Part shown: piece by piece, positions 24,019 to 32,181 of the stretch
Numbering within the stretch: the stretch's first letter is position 1
Layout: each line of letters opens with the position of its first letter
The notes under the pieces: generated by a model
The model's input: the letters and a program-made list of their open reading frames with translations, nothing else
What the model was told of the DNA's origin: nothing
The model's database searches: none
Program-made: the position numbers and the translations under genes
Origin: Thermoactinomycetaceae bacterium
GTDB taxonomy: Bacteria > Bacillota > Bacilli > Thermoactinomycetales > Thermoactinomycetaceae
Direction: 5' to 3'
Assembly: GCA_025449975.1 (NCBI GenBank)
Contig: JANWIG010000011.1
Location: 1 to 64,000, forward strand
DNA length: 64,000 nt

Positions 24019-24858
24019 TTATCTTTCTGTTTTTTTGGCAATGGGACTATCGGTGTAAGAGATCCAATCACTCCAACTGCCTACATATAGTTTTACTTGT
24101 GGATAGCCAATTTCTTTGAGAGCAAAGTAGTTTGGAGTGGCCGAGACGCCCGAGCCACAGTAGACAATCAGCTCTTTGTCTTTGGGGAGATCAGCAAAAT
24201 GCTCAGCCAATTCTTCAGGGCTTTTCCATTCTCCTGAATCCTTAACTACTCCTTGCCAGAAGTAGTTAAGAGCACCGGGAATATGTCCCGCGATGGGATC
24301 AATCGGTTCTTTTTCTCCGCGGTAGCGAATCGCTTCGCGGGAATCGATGACAATCGTCTGCTCACTTTTCAGTTTTTCTTTTACTTCGTTACGATCCGCG
24401 AGGAGATGCGGCTGGATGTTTGGACGAAAAGTGGTTGGACGAAGGGAAGGTATCTCATCTGTTGTAGGATAACCCAATTTGATCCATTTTTGCCAACCAC
24501 CATCCAATAGTTGGACGTTTGTATGTCCCAAATAGTGTAATAACCAGCTTAGTCGACTGGCCATCATACCAAATAAATCATCGTAGACGACAACACGTGC
24601 TTGTGAATCAACTCCGATCTGTCCCAGCTTGGCAACTAACCGATCAAGATCGGGAAGCGGATGCCTTCCCCCGTGCTTGCCGACGGGTGAAGAGAGATCT
24701 TTTTCTAAATCCAAATAAAAAGCACCTGGAAGATGGCTTTCTTGATAAGCTTTATAACCTGCTGTTGGGTCCCCTAAGCGGAAACGGCAGTCGATGACCA
24801 CCAGATGGGGATCATCCAAGGCAGTCAGTAAAGAGGCAGGAGAAATAAGATAAGACAA
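24019..24858 (-). CDS. Thiosulfate/3-mercaptopyruvate sulfurtransferase
   Basis: About 279 residues with two tandem rhodanese domains. The catalytic Cys lies in the C-terminal domain loop YCGSGVSATPN; CGSGV is the mercaptopyruvate-type loop rather than the CRKGV of classical rhodanese. The first domain is non-catalytic (VVYDDLFGMMASR). The enzyme transfers sulfane sulfur in the cytoplasm. Starts: TTG 24858 (10 bases after AAGGA) or GTG 24867, which is too close to that SD. First gene of a pair with the lipoprotein amidase. Confidence 0.88.
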   Translation of the reverse strand: MSYLISPASLLTALDDPHLVVIDCRFRLGDPTAGYKAYQESHLPGAFYLDLEKDLSSPVGKHGGRHPLPDLDRLVAKLGQIGVDSQARVVVYDDLFGMMASRLSWLLHYLGHTNVQLLDGGWQKWIKLGYPTTDEIPSLRPTTFRPNIQPHLLADRNEVKEKLKSEQTIVIDSREAIRYRGEKEPIDPIAGHIPGALNYFWQGVVKDSGEWKSPEELAEHFADLPKDKELIVYCGSGVSATPNYFALKEIGYPQVKLYVGSWSDWISYTDSPIAKKTER

Positions 24859-24867
24859 GGCTGTCAC

Positions 24868-25226
24868 TTCCTTTTGATTGAAAATAATGGATCTTGTTGA
24901 ACCGGACGATCAATCAGGAGCCTTTTTGTCGGATGATATGGATTCGAAATACAGTTGGCAATGTTTTCACACTTTCTGGATGGATTATATCAAATATTCG
25001 CGTTCTTAGCATCTTCTAGCCATATCGGATCGCTATCGTAAAAGGGAAAATAAGGATGAGTTATCAAGATTTGACAGATAGACATGGGATCGCTATAATA
25101 ACTCAATATTGCTCAATCCATTTGCGACAAATTTCCTTGAAAAGCAGGGTTATAATTAGAATCAATAGAATATCTTAATGGACCTTTTTAAAACTGAGGA
25201 ATTCAAATCGGATTAGGGGGAAGAAG
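24868..25226 (+). other. Intergenic region between divergent genes
   Basis: About 360 bases with no credible gene. It holds the strong promoter at 25071-25099 and a roughly 120-base leader before the dehydrogenase start. The sulfurtransferase promoter must be on the opposite strand. No clear hairpin or known riboswitch was seen. Confidence 0.5.
25071..25099 (+). promoter_or_regulatory. Consensus sigma-A promoter
   Basis: TTGACA (25071-25076) and TATAAT (25094-25099) are perfect hexamers with the optimal 17-base spacer. Confidence 0.85.
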
Positions 25227-26201
25227 GTGAAAAGACAGGTTGTCTTAACACGACGAATTGCTGAGGAATGCATGAAAAAGTTGGCTAATCATTTTCATTT
25301 GGAAGTGATTGGGGGAGATAACTCACCGACAAAGGAGGTAATCCAAACCCATTTACAAGGAAAAGAGCTGTTGATCTCAACAGTTACTGAGAAGATTGAT
25401 GCCAGTTTGATTCACTCTGCTCCTCAGCTGCGGATCATCTGTAATTTTGGGGTCGGCTTTGATAATATCGACCTTCAAGTAGCTACCCAAAAAGGAATTT
25501 TGGTAACCAATACACCCGATGTGCTGACGGATGCAACAGCGGATCTGACATGGGCATTGCTTCTAGCCGTTTCAAGACGATTGTGTGAAGGAGATCGTTT
25601 TGTACGCGGGAAAAGGTGGCAGAGTTGGACGCCTACCTTTATGTTAGGAGCAGATGTAACAGGCAAAACATTGGGAATTATTGGTATGGGTAGAATTGGG
25701 CGAGCAGTCGCAAAACGAGCGGCTGGTTTTTCAATGCGCATATTCTATTTCTCACGCACGCGTCTTCCTCAGGAGCTGGAGAAACGATGGCAAGCTACGT
25801 ATGTTCCGTTGGAAAAACTGCTGAGAGAAGCAGACTTTATCAGTTTACATATGCCATATTCTGCAAAAACGCATCACTTTATTGGTTATCATGAGCTTCG
25901 GCAAATGAAGCCGACCGCTTTTTTAATCAATACTTCGCGAGGAGCGATCGTGGATGAGCAAGCGTTGCTCGCCGCTTTACAGGCGAGGCAAATTGCTGGA
26001 GCGGGACTGGATGTGTATGAACAGGAGCCCCATGTACCCGAAGCATTTATGCAGATGGAGAATGTCGTATTAGCCCCCCATTTAGGTAGCGCAACCAAAG
26101 AGGTTCGCATCGCGATGGGGAACAAAGTGATCGAAAACTTGTTAGCATATGTGCGTGGAGAGAGACCACCTAACTTGGTAAATCCTGAAGTTTGGAGATG
26201 A
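25227..26201 (+). CDS. D-2-hydroxyacid dehydrogenase (glyoxylate/hydroxypyruvate reductase type)
   Basis: A 324-residue NAD(P)-dependent enzyme. The N-terminal part of the substrate domain is followed by the Rossmann motif GIIGMGRIGRAVAKR near residue 150, the catalytic Arg in INTSRGAIVDE, Glu in AGLDVYEQEP and His in VVLAPHLGSAT. The pattern fits glyoxylate/hydroxypyruvate/2-ketogluconate reductases more than phosphoglycerate dehydrogenase, which carries an ACT domain. The start is GTG after GGGGGAAG. It has its own consensus promoter. Confidence 0.9.
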   Translation: MKRQVVLTRRIAEECMKKLANHFHLEVIGGDNSPTKEVIQTHLQGKELLISTVTEKIDASLIHSAPQLRIICNFGVGFDNIDLQVATQKGILVTNTPDVLTDATADLTWALLLAVSRRLCEGDRFVRGKRWQSWTPTFMLGADVTGKTLGIIGMGRIGRAVAKRAAGFSMRIFYFSRTRLPQELEKRWQATYVPLEKLLREADFISLHMPYSAKTHHFIGYHELRQMKPTAFLINTSRGAIVDEQALLAALQARQIAGAGLDVYEQEPHVPEAFMQMENVVLAPHLGSATKEVRIAMGNKVIENLLAYVRGERPPNLVNPEVWR

Positions 26202-26515
26202 GATGGAAAAATTTTTAAAAGATCCTTGGAACCGTGAAAGCAATATGTTAATATATGTTGCAGTCATGAAATGGATGAGGAGATCAGCTAAAATATAGTA
26301 TAAAAGTAGTGCAAAATGGTTTGTTTTTTATGTAAAAAGGGAAAAAAATAGTTGCCAATTCTCGTGTGTCGAAGGCAGCCATTTTTTAAAAAATTTTAGT
26401 AATAATATAAGCATATTAAACATATGCATGGGACGGGGAAGTTGTTAGCGGCGGGCGTCCTCTTTATTTTACAGATAAACAGGATTGTTTGTTGAAAATA
26501 CGGGAGGAGTTTATA
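26202..26515 (+). other. Intergenic region and leader of greA
   Basis: No gene. GTTGCC (26351) can pair with GGCAGC (26374) before a T run, a weak terminator. GCATAT pairs with ATATGC near 26411-26427. GGACG (26431-26435) pairs with CGTCC (26456-26460) followed by TCTTTATTTT, which could be an attenuator in the greA leader. Confidence 0.4.
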
Positions 26516-27010
26516 ATGACACCTAATAAAAAAGAAGTTTTCTTGACCGAAGAGGGGCTTGAAAAATTAAAGCAAGAGTTGGAATTGTTTAAAACGACAA
26601 AGAGGCATGAGGTAGCAGAACGTCTCAAAGAAGCAATCGCACAGGGAGACCTGAGTGAAAATTCTGAATATGATGCTGCAAAAGAGGAACAGGCTTTTAT
26701 TGAATCACGGATTCTAGCTTTAGAGAACATGATTCGTAATGCGAAAATCATCGCTCATGATCCTATGGATAAAGAGACTGTCAATTTAGGGGCGAAGGTA
26801 ACGATTCAAGAAGTAGATCCCGATGGACATCCTTTTGGTGAGGCAGAAACATATACGATTGTCGGAAGTGCTGAATCGGATCCGATGTCCGGAAAAATCT
26901 CCAATGAATCGCCGATTGGAGCAGAATTGATTGGAAAAAAGGTTGGAGAGATCGTTCCTGTACCTACCCCAGAAGGAAATATCCATTTTAAAATTATTAA
27001 AATTGACTAG
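26516..27010 (+). CDS. greA: Transcription elongation factor GreA
   Basis: A 164-residue GreA. The N-terminal coiled coil carries the catalytic tip acidic motif in [16 protein letters not shown], and the C-terminal FKBP-like domain ends in [10 protein letters not shown]. GreA stimulates RNA cleavage by backtracked RNA polymerase. ATG 26516 follows GGGAGGAG; an earlier TTG is not favoured. The preceding leader can fold into hairpins, which could attenuate expression. Confidence 0.96.
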   Translation: MTPNKKEVFLTEEGLEKLKQELELFKTTKRHEVAERLKEAIAQGDLSENSEYDAAKEEQAFIESRILALENMIRNAKIIAHDPMDKETVNLGAKVTIQEVDPDGHPFGEAETYTIVGSAESDPMSGKISNESPIGAELIGKKVGEIVPVPTPEGNIHFKIIKID

Positions 27011-27032
27011 GAAGGGAATCAACCCTTTGATA

Positions 27033-27286
27033 ATGGACACGAACAACTTAATTTTTAGAATTGATCCTTATGGATACTAAATGAAAAAGGAAGCCTCAAG
27101 CGATATATTTTTATCCCATTATTTGAAATAAGGACCCGATATTCCCATATCAAAGCGAATAAATTGCTAAACTTTGATCCTATTGTTAAAGAAGTTTTAT
27201 TTTCTGATGCTCCTCAAATGGATCTACATATGATGTCTGGTTTTATTTCCTTTAGACGGGGAAACCGTTTTTTAGAGTTGGGATGA
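27033..27286 (+). pseudogene. Probable frameshifted small gene
   Basis: An ATG-led frame (MDTNNLIFRIDPYGY) stops after 15 codons. Another frame is open for 73 codons without a start (27065-27286), including YIFIPLFEIRTRYSHIKANK and ending FRRGNRFLELG. Joining them with a single-base change near 27077 gives a continuous protein of about 80 residues. No family is recognised and the SD is poor. The terminator at 27274 overlaps its stop. A real decayed gene is inference. Confidence 0.35.
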
Positions 27287-27306
27287 TGTTTCCCAACTCT
27301 TTTTTC
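27274..27306 (+). terminator. Rho-independent terminator before yhaO
   Basis: AGAGTTGGGA pairs with TCCCAACTCT, a perfect 10-bp stem with a 7-base loop and six T. Confidence 0.9.
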
Positions 27307-27408
27307 TAGGATGAATCAAAGGCAGGATTCCCCATCTAACTATGGAAATAATATGACTAATTATGTTGATTGATTGGATCGGTTGGAAGAAATGGGGAGG
27401 ATATGCAG

Positions 27409-28551
27409 ATGCAGCCAATCACTTGGATTCATACAGCTGACTTACATCTCGATATGCCCGTTCAAGGTTGGAGGGGATCAAAGGAAGTTTTGTGGCAACG
27501 TCAAGAGGAGTATCGGGTAACGTTTCAAAAAATCATTTCGTTGGCAAAAGAGAAGGACGTTACTTTTTTGATCATTGCTGGTGACTTTTTAGAACATGGC
27601 TTTGTTACGCATTCTACTTTGTCCTTCGTGTCTGAGCAATTTGCCAGAATACCGAATACAAAGGTTTGGATTGCTCCAGGAAATCATGATCCTTATCGAA
27701 GTGATTCCTATTACCAAATTTATAAGTGGCCGGATCATGTTTATATTTTTCAAAGTGAGTGGGAACAACATGACTTCTCTGAGCTGGATCTGACGATCTA
27801 TGGAAAGGGATTCCGTGATTTTGTCGAACCGGAGCCATCTTTGCCCTCCATATCTAACCAAATGTCGAGAAGAATACTGATTGCTCATGGAACGTATTTA
27901 ACCCATCATGAGAAATCTCCCTATTTTCCCATTTATCGGGATGAGCTAAACCCATTGCAGTTGGATTATGTCGCTTTGGGGCATATCCATAAGGCAGCTA
28001 CCTATTCCTTGGCCAATTCCAAGAATACAGTGATCCGCTATGCGGGTTCTCCTGAAGCGTTGAATTGGAAAGAACTGGGTGTTCGGACTGTAACTTGGGG
28101 ATGCATCGACGATGAGGGTGTAAAATGGTCGGAAATTCCGATTCAAACGAGCCGCTATGAACGGATGGAGATCGAGATCACCGGCTGCAAACGGAAGGAA
28201 GAAGTCTTGCAAGAGGTAAAAAGCAGTTGCCAATCTTTAGCGAAAGAACGAAGCTATGTAACTTGTCGGTTCACTGGACAAAAACATGAAGAACTCGGAT
28301 GCGAAGACCATCTTTTTCCATGGTTGAATGAGCAGCTGAAGAAAGAAGGTTTTCGTCATGTTTACTTTGAAGATGAAACGACACCGGAGCTGGATCTTCC
28401 CTATTACCGCAGACAGGCAGGACTGGTTGGTACGTTTATTAAACGAATGGAGAAAAAGATTGCTGAAGTAGATGAAGAATCACAACCCTATTTGCGGCGA
28501 GCGATGTTTCAAACAGTGGAGCTTCTTCTGAGAAAGAAGGTGACGAAGTGA
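27409..28551 (+). CDS. yhaO: Metallophosphoesterase YhaO (SbcD-like nuclease subunit)
   Basis: About 380 residues. The calcineurin-type motifs appear in order: TADLHLD, GDFLEHG, GNHDPY, HGTYLTHH and LGHIHK. This is the SbcD/Mre11 pattern. In Bacillus YhaO works with the SMC-like ATPase YhaN, presumably in DNA end processing. ATG 27409 lies 8 bases after GGGGAGG; ATG 27403 is too close. It overlaps yhaN by 4 bases (GTGA), showing translational coupling. Confidence 0.88.
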   Translation: MQPITWIHTADLHLDMPVQGWRGSKEVLWQRQEEYRVTFQKIISLAKEKDVTFLIIAGDFLEHGFVTHSTLSFVSEQFARIPNTKVWIAPGNHDPYRSDSYYQIYKWPDHVYIFQSEWEQHDFSELDLTIYGKGFRDFVEPEPSLPSISNQMSRRILIAHGTYLTHHEKSPYFPIYRDELNPLQLDYVALGHIHKAATYSLANSKNTVIRYAGSPEALNWKELGVRTVTWGCIDDEGVKWSEIPIQTSRYERMEIEITGCKRKEEVLQEVKSSCQSLAKERSYVTCRFTGQKHEELGCEDHLFPWLNEQLKKEGFRHVYFEDETTPELDLPYYRRQAGLVGTFIKRMEKKIAEVDEESQPYLRRAMFQTVELLLRKKVTK

Positions 28552-31250
28552 AAATCGAACAAGTGACGTTTCATGGCTTTGGTAAATGGGTAGATCAATC
28601 TTTTTCGTTTACGGAAGGGATCAATCTGATTGTCGCAAACAATGAATGGGGTAAATCGACACTGCTCCAAGGGATGATGGCACTGCTCTATGGAGAAAAA
28701 AAAGAAGGCTTACGGACAAAACGAGCAGCTGATTGGTATAGTCAGTATATTCCTTGGGAAGTGAATCGTTATGGAGGAGAGATAACTTACTCTCTACATG
28801 GTGAGCGATTTCGCCTGTATCGCAACTTATTTATTGACAAAGATGTGGAGCAACTAATTAATCTTACGCAAAATCAGGATTGGACAGACCGTTTCCCGAT
28901 GGATAAAAAGAAGGATCGCCTGATCTTAGAAAAGCAGCTGGGGTTATCAGGAGAGCATTTTCGGCAAATAGTCTTTTTTACAACCTATTCGTTGATTCCA
29001 CAGTCACAAAAAAAGGGAGCAATGGAGCAAAAGCTACTTAGCAAACTTCGCTCCTTGTTACACGAAGGTGAAGAGTTCGATCTAACAGCTGTGAAAAAGC
29101 AGCTGGAGTCAGAGATACAACAATTGGGAGTCAAAAAGGAAGCAAAAAATAAACCTTATGGCAAACTGTATCAAGAAATGATCGAACTAGAACAGAAAAG
29201 CAACCAACTGGAAAAAACGTATCAAAAGCTCAAAGAAGAAGAAACCCGTTTGCGTAAGTTAAGAGAAGAGTGCCAGTCTTTAAGGAAATTGGAGAAAAAA
29301 CAATCACAAAAATGTGTCGAGCTTAGGGAACAGATAAAAAAAGCAAAACAAAAATGGGAAATTGAAAAATATATTGTACAAGAACAATCGCTGAAAGAAA
29401 AATTGGATCATTTCCGTAAGCTGGTCAATCGTCGGAAGAATCTGCGGAAAAAACGAGCCGAGATGCAACCGCCGCAATGGATCCGTTTGCAAGATATCAA
29501 TGAAGTCCGTCAAGCGGCCAAAGAGCTAAAAGAGAAGAAATTTTGCTTGGCGGAGCATAAGCAGAAGATGGAGCAGTTAAAAGCAGAACAGGAAGCTTTT
29601 ACTGAACAATATAAAAATATTATTGAAATGGGTGTATCCGAACCTGAACAGATCTTGGATCAATTGGCTCGTTATCAACGATTGGAAGCATTGCTGACCA
29701 AAGGGGTTCAACCGGAGGATGAAAACCAACTGGCCTGCATTGAAAAAGATTTGGAGCAGCTGCAAAAGTTGGATAAAGAAAAATTACGGTTAAAAGCGGA
29801 GATCGTGGCCCAACCGTTGGATGCCAGGCGTCTGAATTTGTGGTGGTGGATTCTAGGGGGGCTCGGTTTAACGACAGTTGGATTATATATTTTTGTTCCT
29901 TGGTTTTGGATCTTTACCGGTCTGGGAACGATTGCTTGTTTCTACCCGCTGTGGAAGGAAAAGGAGAAACTAAACCGCTTACGTGATGAGCGAGTGAAAT
30001 ATCAGGAACAATTACAGGAAAATCAGTCGAAGCAGGATAGAATACTACATATTTGGAAGGTTAATACGCTGTTTGAGTTAATTCATCGGCGAGATGAGTT
30101 GCGAGAGCTGGTTCAAGTACAAAAATCGATTGAACAAAAAGAAGAAGAAATGGAGCAGATTCGGCAAAAAGTGAAGAGTTGGCTGTCACGTTATGTAAAG
30201 GAGGTTCCCGCTTTTAGCCTCGATGAATGGGAGTATCTCGTGATCCAGTTAAAACAACAGCGGGAAGAAATTATTGAACGCGTTTATAACTATTCATCCA
30301 CAGAGGCATTTTTGCAAAAACAATATGAAAAGGATTATCTTGAGTTACAAGAATTATCCCATACATTGAACTATTACTATAGTCAATATCAAGTTATCGA
30401 TTTAGAGCAAATGGAGGAATGGTTTACAAAGTGCGAAGAAGTTCGTCAATTGGATTTTATATTGGACGAGCTATCCCAACAGATTGACTCGTTTACTCCA
30501 TCCGGACCCCAATTAGAAAAAGAAATTTTACAAATACAGAGGAAGAGACGTGAGTTAGAGGAAAACGGTGCTACGCTTGACGAGAAAAAGTTGGAGGAGC
30601 AGCTTGAAAAAGCGGAGAAAGAAGTAGAACGGTTGGAAGAAATTCGGAGAGAAAAAGAACAGTTAAAGGCCAATATCGAAGGGCAAATTGAGGTATTGCA
30701 AGAGCAGACAAGGTTTCTACCGAGAGTAAAAGCGGAGTACGAAAAGAAAAAACGACAAGTGCGCCAATTGGAAAGAGAGAGAGAAGCTTTGGAGATCACT
30801 CTTCAGGTGTTAACCGAATCCGCCAAAGAAACAGAAGATCAGATTGCCCCTCATTTATTGCCCTATGCATCGAAATGGATCAGACAAATTACAGCGCAAA
30901 AATATGAGCAACTTTTACTGGATCATCAAGAAAAGAAGGACTTAAAAATAGTGGTTCCCGAGTTAAGTGAACATAAACCCATCGAAGAACTTAGTACAGG
31001 GACGATCGATCAGATTTATTTTGCTTTAAGATTAGCGATGTTGGAATTTTATTCGGAGCGAACCAAAACTTATCTTCCCTTTATTCTCGATGATTGCTTT
31101 GTTCATTTTGATCAAGAGCGGCTCATTGAATCTTTGGAGATTTTAGGGAATATCGCCAAGCGTCATCAAGTGATTCTCTGTACATGTCAATCACAAATCG
31201 TTAGCTGGTTGGACCAAAAGCAGATCCCTTACCATCAGCTTGTAGACTAG
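28548..31250 (+). CDS. yhaN: SMC-like ATPase YhaN
   Basis: A 900-residue protein with an N-terminal ATP-binding half (P-loop NNEWGKST near residue 35), long coiled coils, a pair of membrane helices in the middle (about residues 428-465, WWWILGGLGLTTVGLYIF) and a C-terminal half with the signature LSTGTIDQIYFALRLAML and Walker B ILDDCF. The central membrane hairpin is the hallmark of YhaN and places it at the membrane. It is the SbcC/Rad50-like partner of YhaO. The first P-loop Gly is replaced by Ala. Confidence 0.9.
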   Translation: MKIEQVTFHGFGKWVDQSFSFTEGINLIVANNEWGKSTLLQGMMALLYGEKKEGLRTKRAADWYSQYIPWEVNRYGGEITYSLHGERFRLYRNLFIDKDVEQLINLTQNQDWTDRFPMDKKKDRLILEKQLGLSGEHFRQIVFFTTYSLIPQSQKKGAMEQKLLSKLRSLLHEGEEFDLTAVKKQLESEIQQLGVKKEAKNKPYGKLYQEMIELEQKSNQLEKTYQKLKEEETRLRKLREECQSLRKLEKKQSQKCVELREQIKKAKQKWEIEKYIVQEQSLKEKLDHFRKLVNRRKNLRKKRAEMQPPQWIRLQDINEVRQAAKELKEKKFCLAEHKQKMEQLKAEQEAFTEQYKNIIEMGVSEPEQILDQLARYQRLEALLTKGVQPEDENQLACIEKDLEQLQKLDKEKLRLKAEIVAQPLDARRLNLWWWILGGLGLTTVGLYIFVPWFWIFTGLGTIACFYPLWKEKEKLNRLRDERVKYQEQLQENQSKQDRILHIWKVNTLFELIHRRDELRELVQVQKSIEQKEEEMEQIRQKVKSWLSRYVKEVPAFSLDEWEYLVIQLKQQREEIIERVYNYSSTEAFLQKQYEKDYLELQELSHTLNYYYSQYQVIDLEQMEEWFTKCEEVRQLDFILDELSQQIDSFTPSGPQLEKEILQIQRKRRELEENGATLDEKKLEEQLEKAEKEVERLEEIRREKEQLKANIEGQIEVLQEQTRFLPRVKAEYEKKKRQVRQLEREREALEITLQVLTESAKETEDQIAPHLLPYASKWIRQITAQKYEQLLLDHQEKKDLKIVVPELSEHKPIEELSTGTIDQIYFALRLAMLEFYSERTKTYLPFILDDCFVHFDQERLIESLEILGNIAKRHQVILCTCQSQIVSWLDQKQIPYHQLVD

Positions 31251-31256
31251 TTGTTT

Positions 31257-31293
31257 GATAACCCAGCAGGACTGGGCATGCTGGGTTATCTTT
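31257..31293 (+). terminator. Terminator-like hairpin after yhaN
   Basis: GATAACCCAGCA pairs perfectly with TGCTGGGTTATC (12 bp). The 3' arm contains the stop codon of the convergent globin gene. Confidence 0.65.
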
Positions 31294-31657
31294 CAATAAT
31301 ATGTGGTTTGAAAAAGCGCATAAGCACGTCCCATTTTGCAATATTCTCAATTGGGACATTGTTATTTCTAAGGGCTCTTCGCATATGCTTCAGCGCGATA
31401 TTGTATTCTTCTGGGGTAATTTGTAACCCCGTATGAGAACGTCTAAGGTTCGTACCTGAATACTCATCCGATCCGCCCAGAACATAAATAAAATAGTCGA
31501 CAAATTTGTCTTGTAAGTGCTCCAAACGAGCCCCTACAAAGTGATGACTAAGGGTATCATCAGACAGGATATAGTCATAAAAGTCACGTACAACTTTCTC
31601 AACTACTTCTCTTCCTCCGATAATTTCATATAGTGATCGTAGCGCCTGTCGATCCAT
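31286..31657 (-). CDS. Truncated hemoglobin (group I-like)
   Basis: A 123-residue 2-on-2 globin. LYEIIGGREVVEKVVRDFYD carries the helix A/B start with Tyr at B10; FIYVLGGSDEYSG is the EF region and the proximal His lies in LRRSHTGLQIT (about residue 72). It binds haem and oxygen or NO in the cytoplasm; the exact role is unknown. The group assignment rests on pattern alone. GGGGGAG precedes the ATG. Single-gene unit convergent with yhaN. Confidence 0.85.
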   Translation of the reverse strand: MDRQALRSLYEIIGGREVVEKVVRDFYDYILSDDTLSHHFVGARLEHLQDKFVDYFIYVLGGSDEYSGTNLRRSHTGLQITPEEYNIALKHMRRALRNNNVPIENIAKWDVLMRFFKPHIIER

Positions 31658-31961
31658 TTCATGTCTCCCCCCAATATCTGTAAGTGTTGTCTGTTATTAT
31701 ATAAAAACATTTATATTTTATCGTAAATTATATTATAAAATAGCATAGCATTCCATAGAGAATATGATTTTTTTGGTTTTTTTGAAAAAGTATTCAAAAA
31801 AATAATTAATTAATGTAACCGCTAACAATGAGAATGGTACAGGGCTTTTGCTTGTTTACTATTGAACAAATGATTTAACAATATAAGGGGATAAAAAGAA
31901 AAATATTCATAAAGAAGCCCTGTAACCGATTATCCATTCCCGATGCAAATCAGCTATTTTT
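31658..31961. other. AT-rich intergenic region with a long inverted repeat
   Basis: No gene. TACAGGGCTT (31838-31847) is repeated inverted as AAGCCCTGTA (31915-31924), enclosing 67 A-rich bases; GGT/ACC extends the stem with one bulge. Globin promoter elements (TATAAT-like) are near 31735 on the minus strand. Confidence 0.45.
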
Positions 31962-32102
31962 TTATTGTTTAGGATCATTTTTTGTGCTAGCTTGCATATA
32001 AGCAGCTTGAATCGATCTGTTTACTTGTTGACTGGTTTGTTTCGGTGTACTCGTTTTTTCTCTTTTTGTGGTAGCGCGCTTTTGCTTTTCCGTTTTTTTC
32101 AT
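31962..32102 (-). CDS. Very small basic protein, 46 residues
   Basis: MKKTEKQKRATTKREKTSTP followed by KQTSQQVNRSIQAAYMQAST; a Lys/Thr/Gln-rich, likely disordered peptide. GGGAGGGAAG sits just upstream of the ATG, which supports translation. The composition resembles small spore proteins, but no family is recognised. Divergent from addB. Confidence 0.6.
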   Translation of the reverse strand: MKKTEKQKRATTKREKTSTPKQTSQQVNRSIQAAYMQASTKNDPKQ

Positions 32103-32181
32103 CCGCTTCCCTCCCATCTAGGTTTAATATGGCTTAATTGAAATAATTCATACTAAAAATTTATTGAAAGGAGAGGAGAAG

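Noticed and set aside
29304-30799. Phe/Leu/Ser-rich minus-strand frames in yhaN
   Set aside because: Complement of Lys/Glu-rich coiled-coil codons; typical shadow frames.
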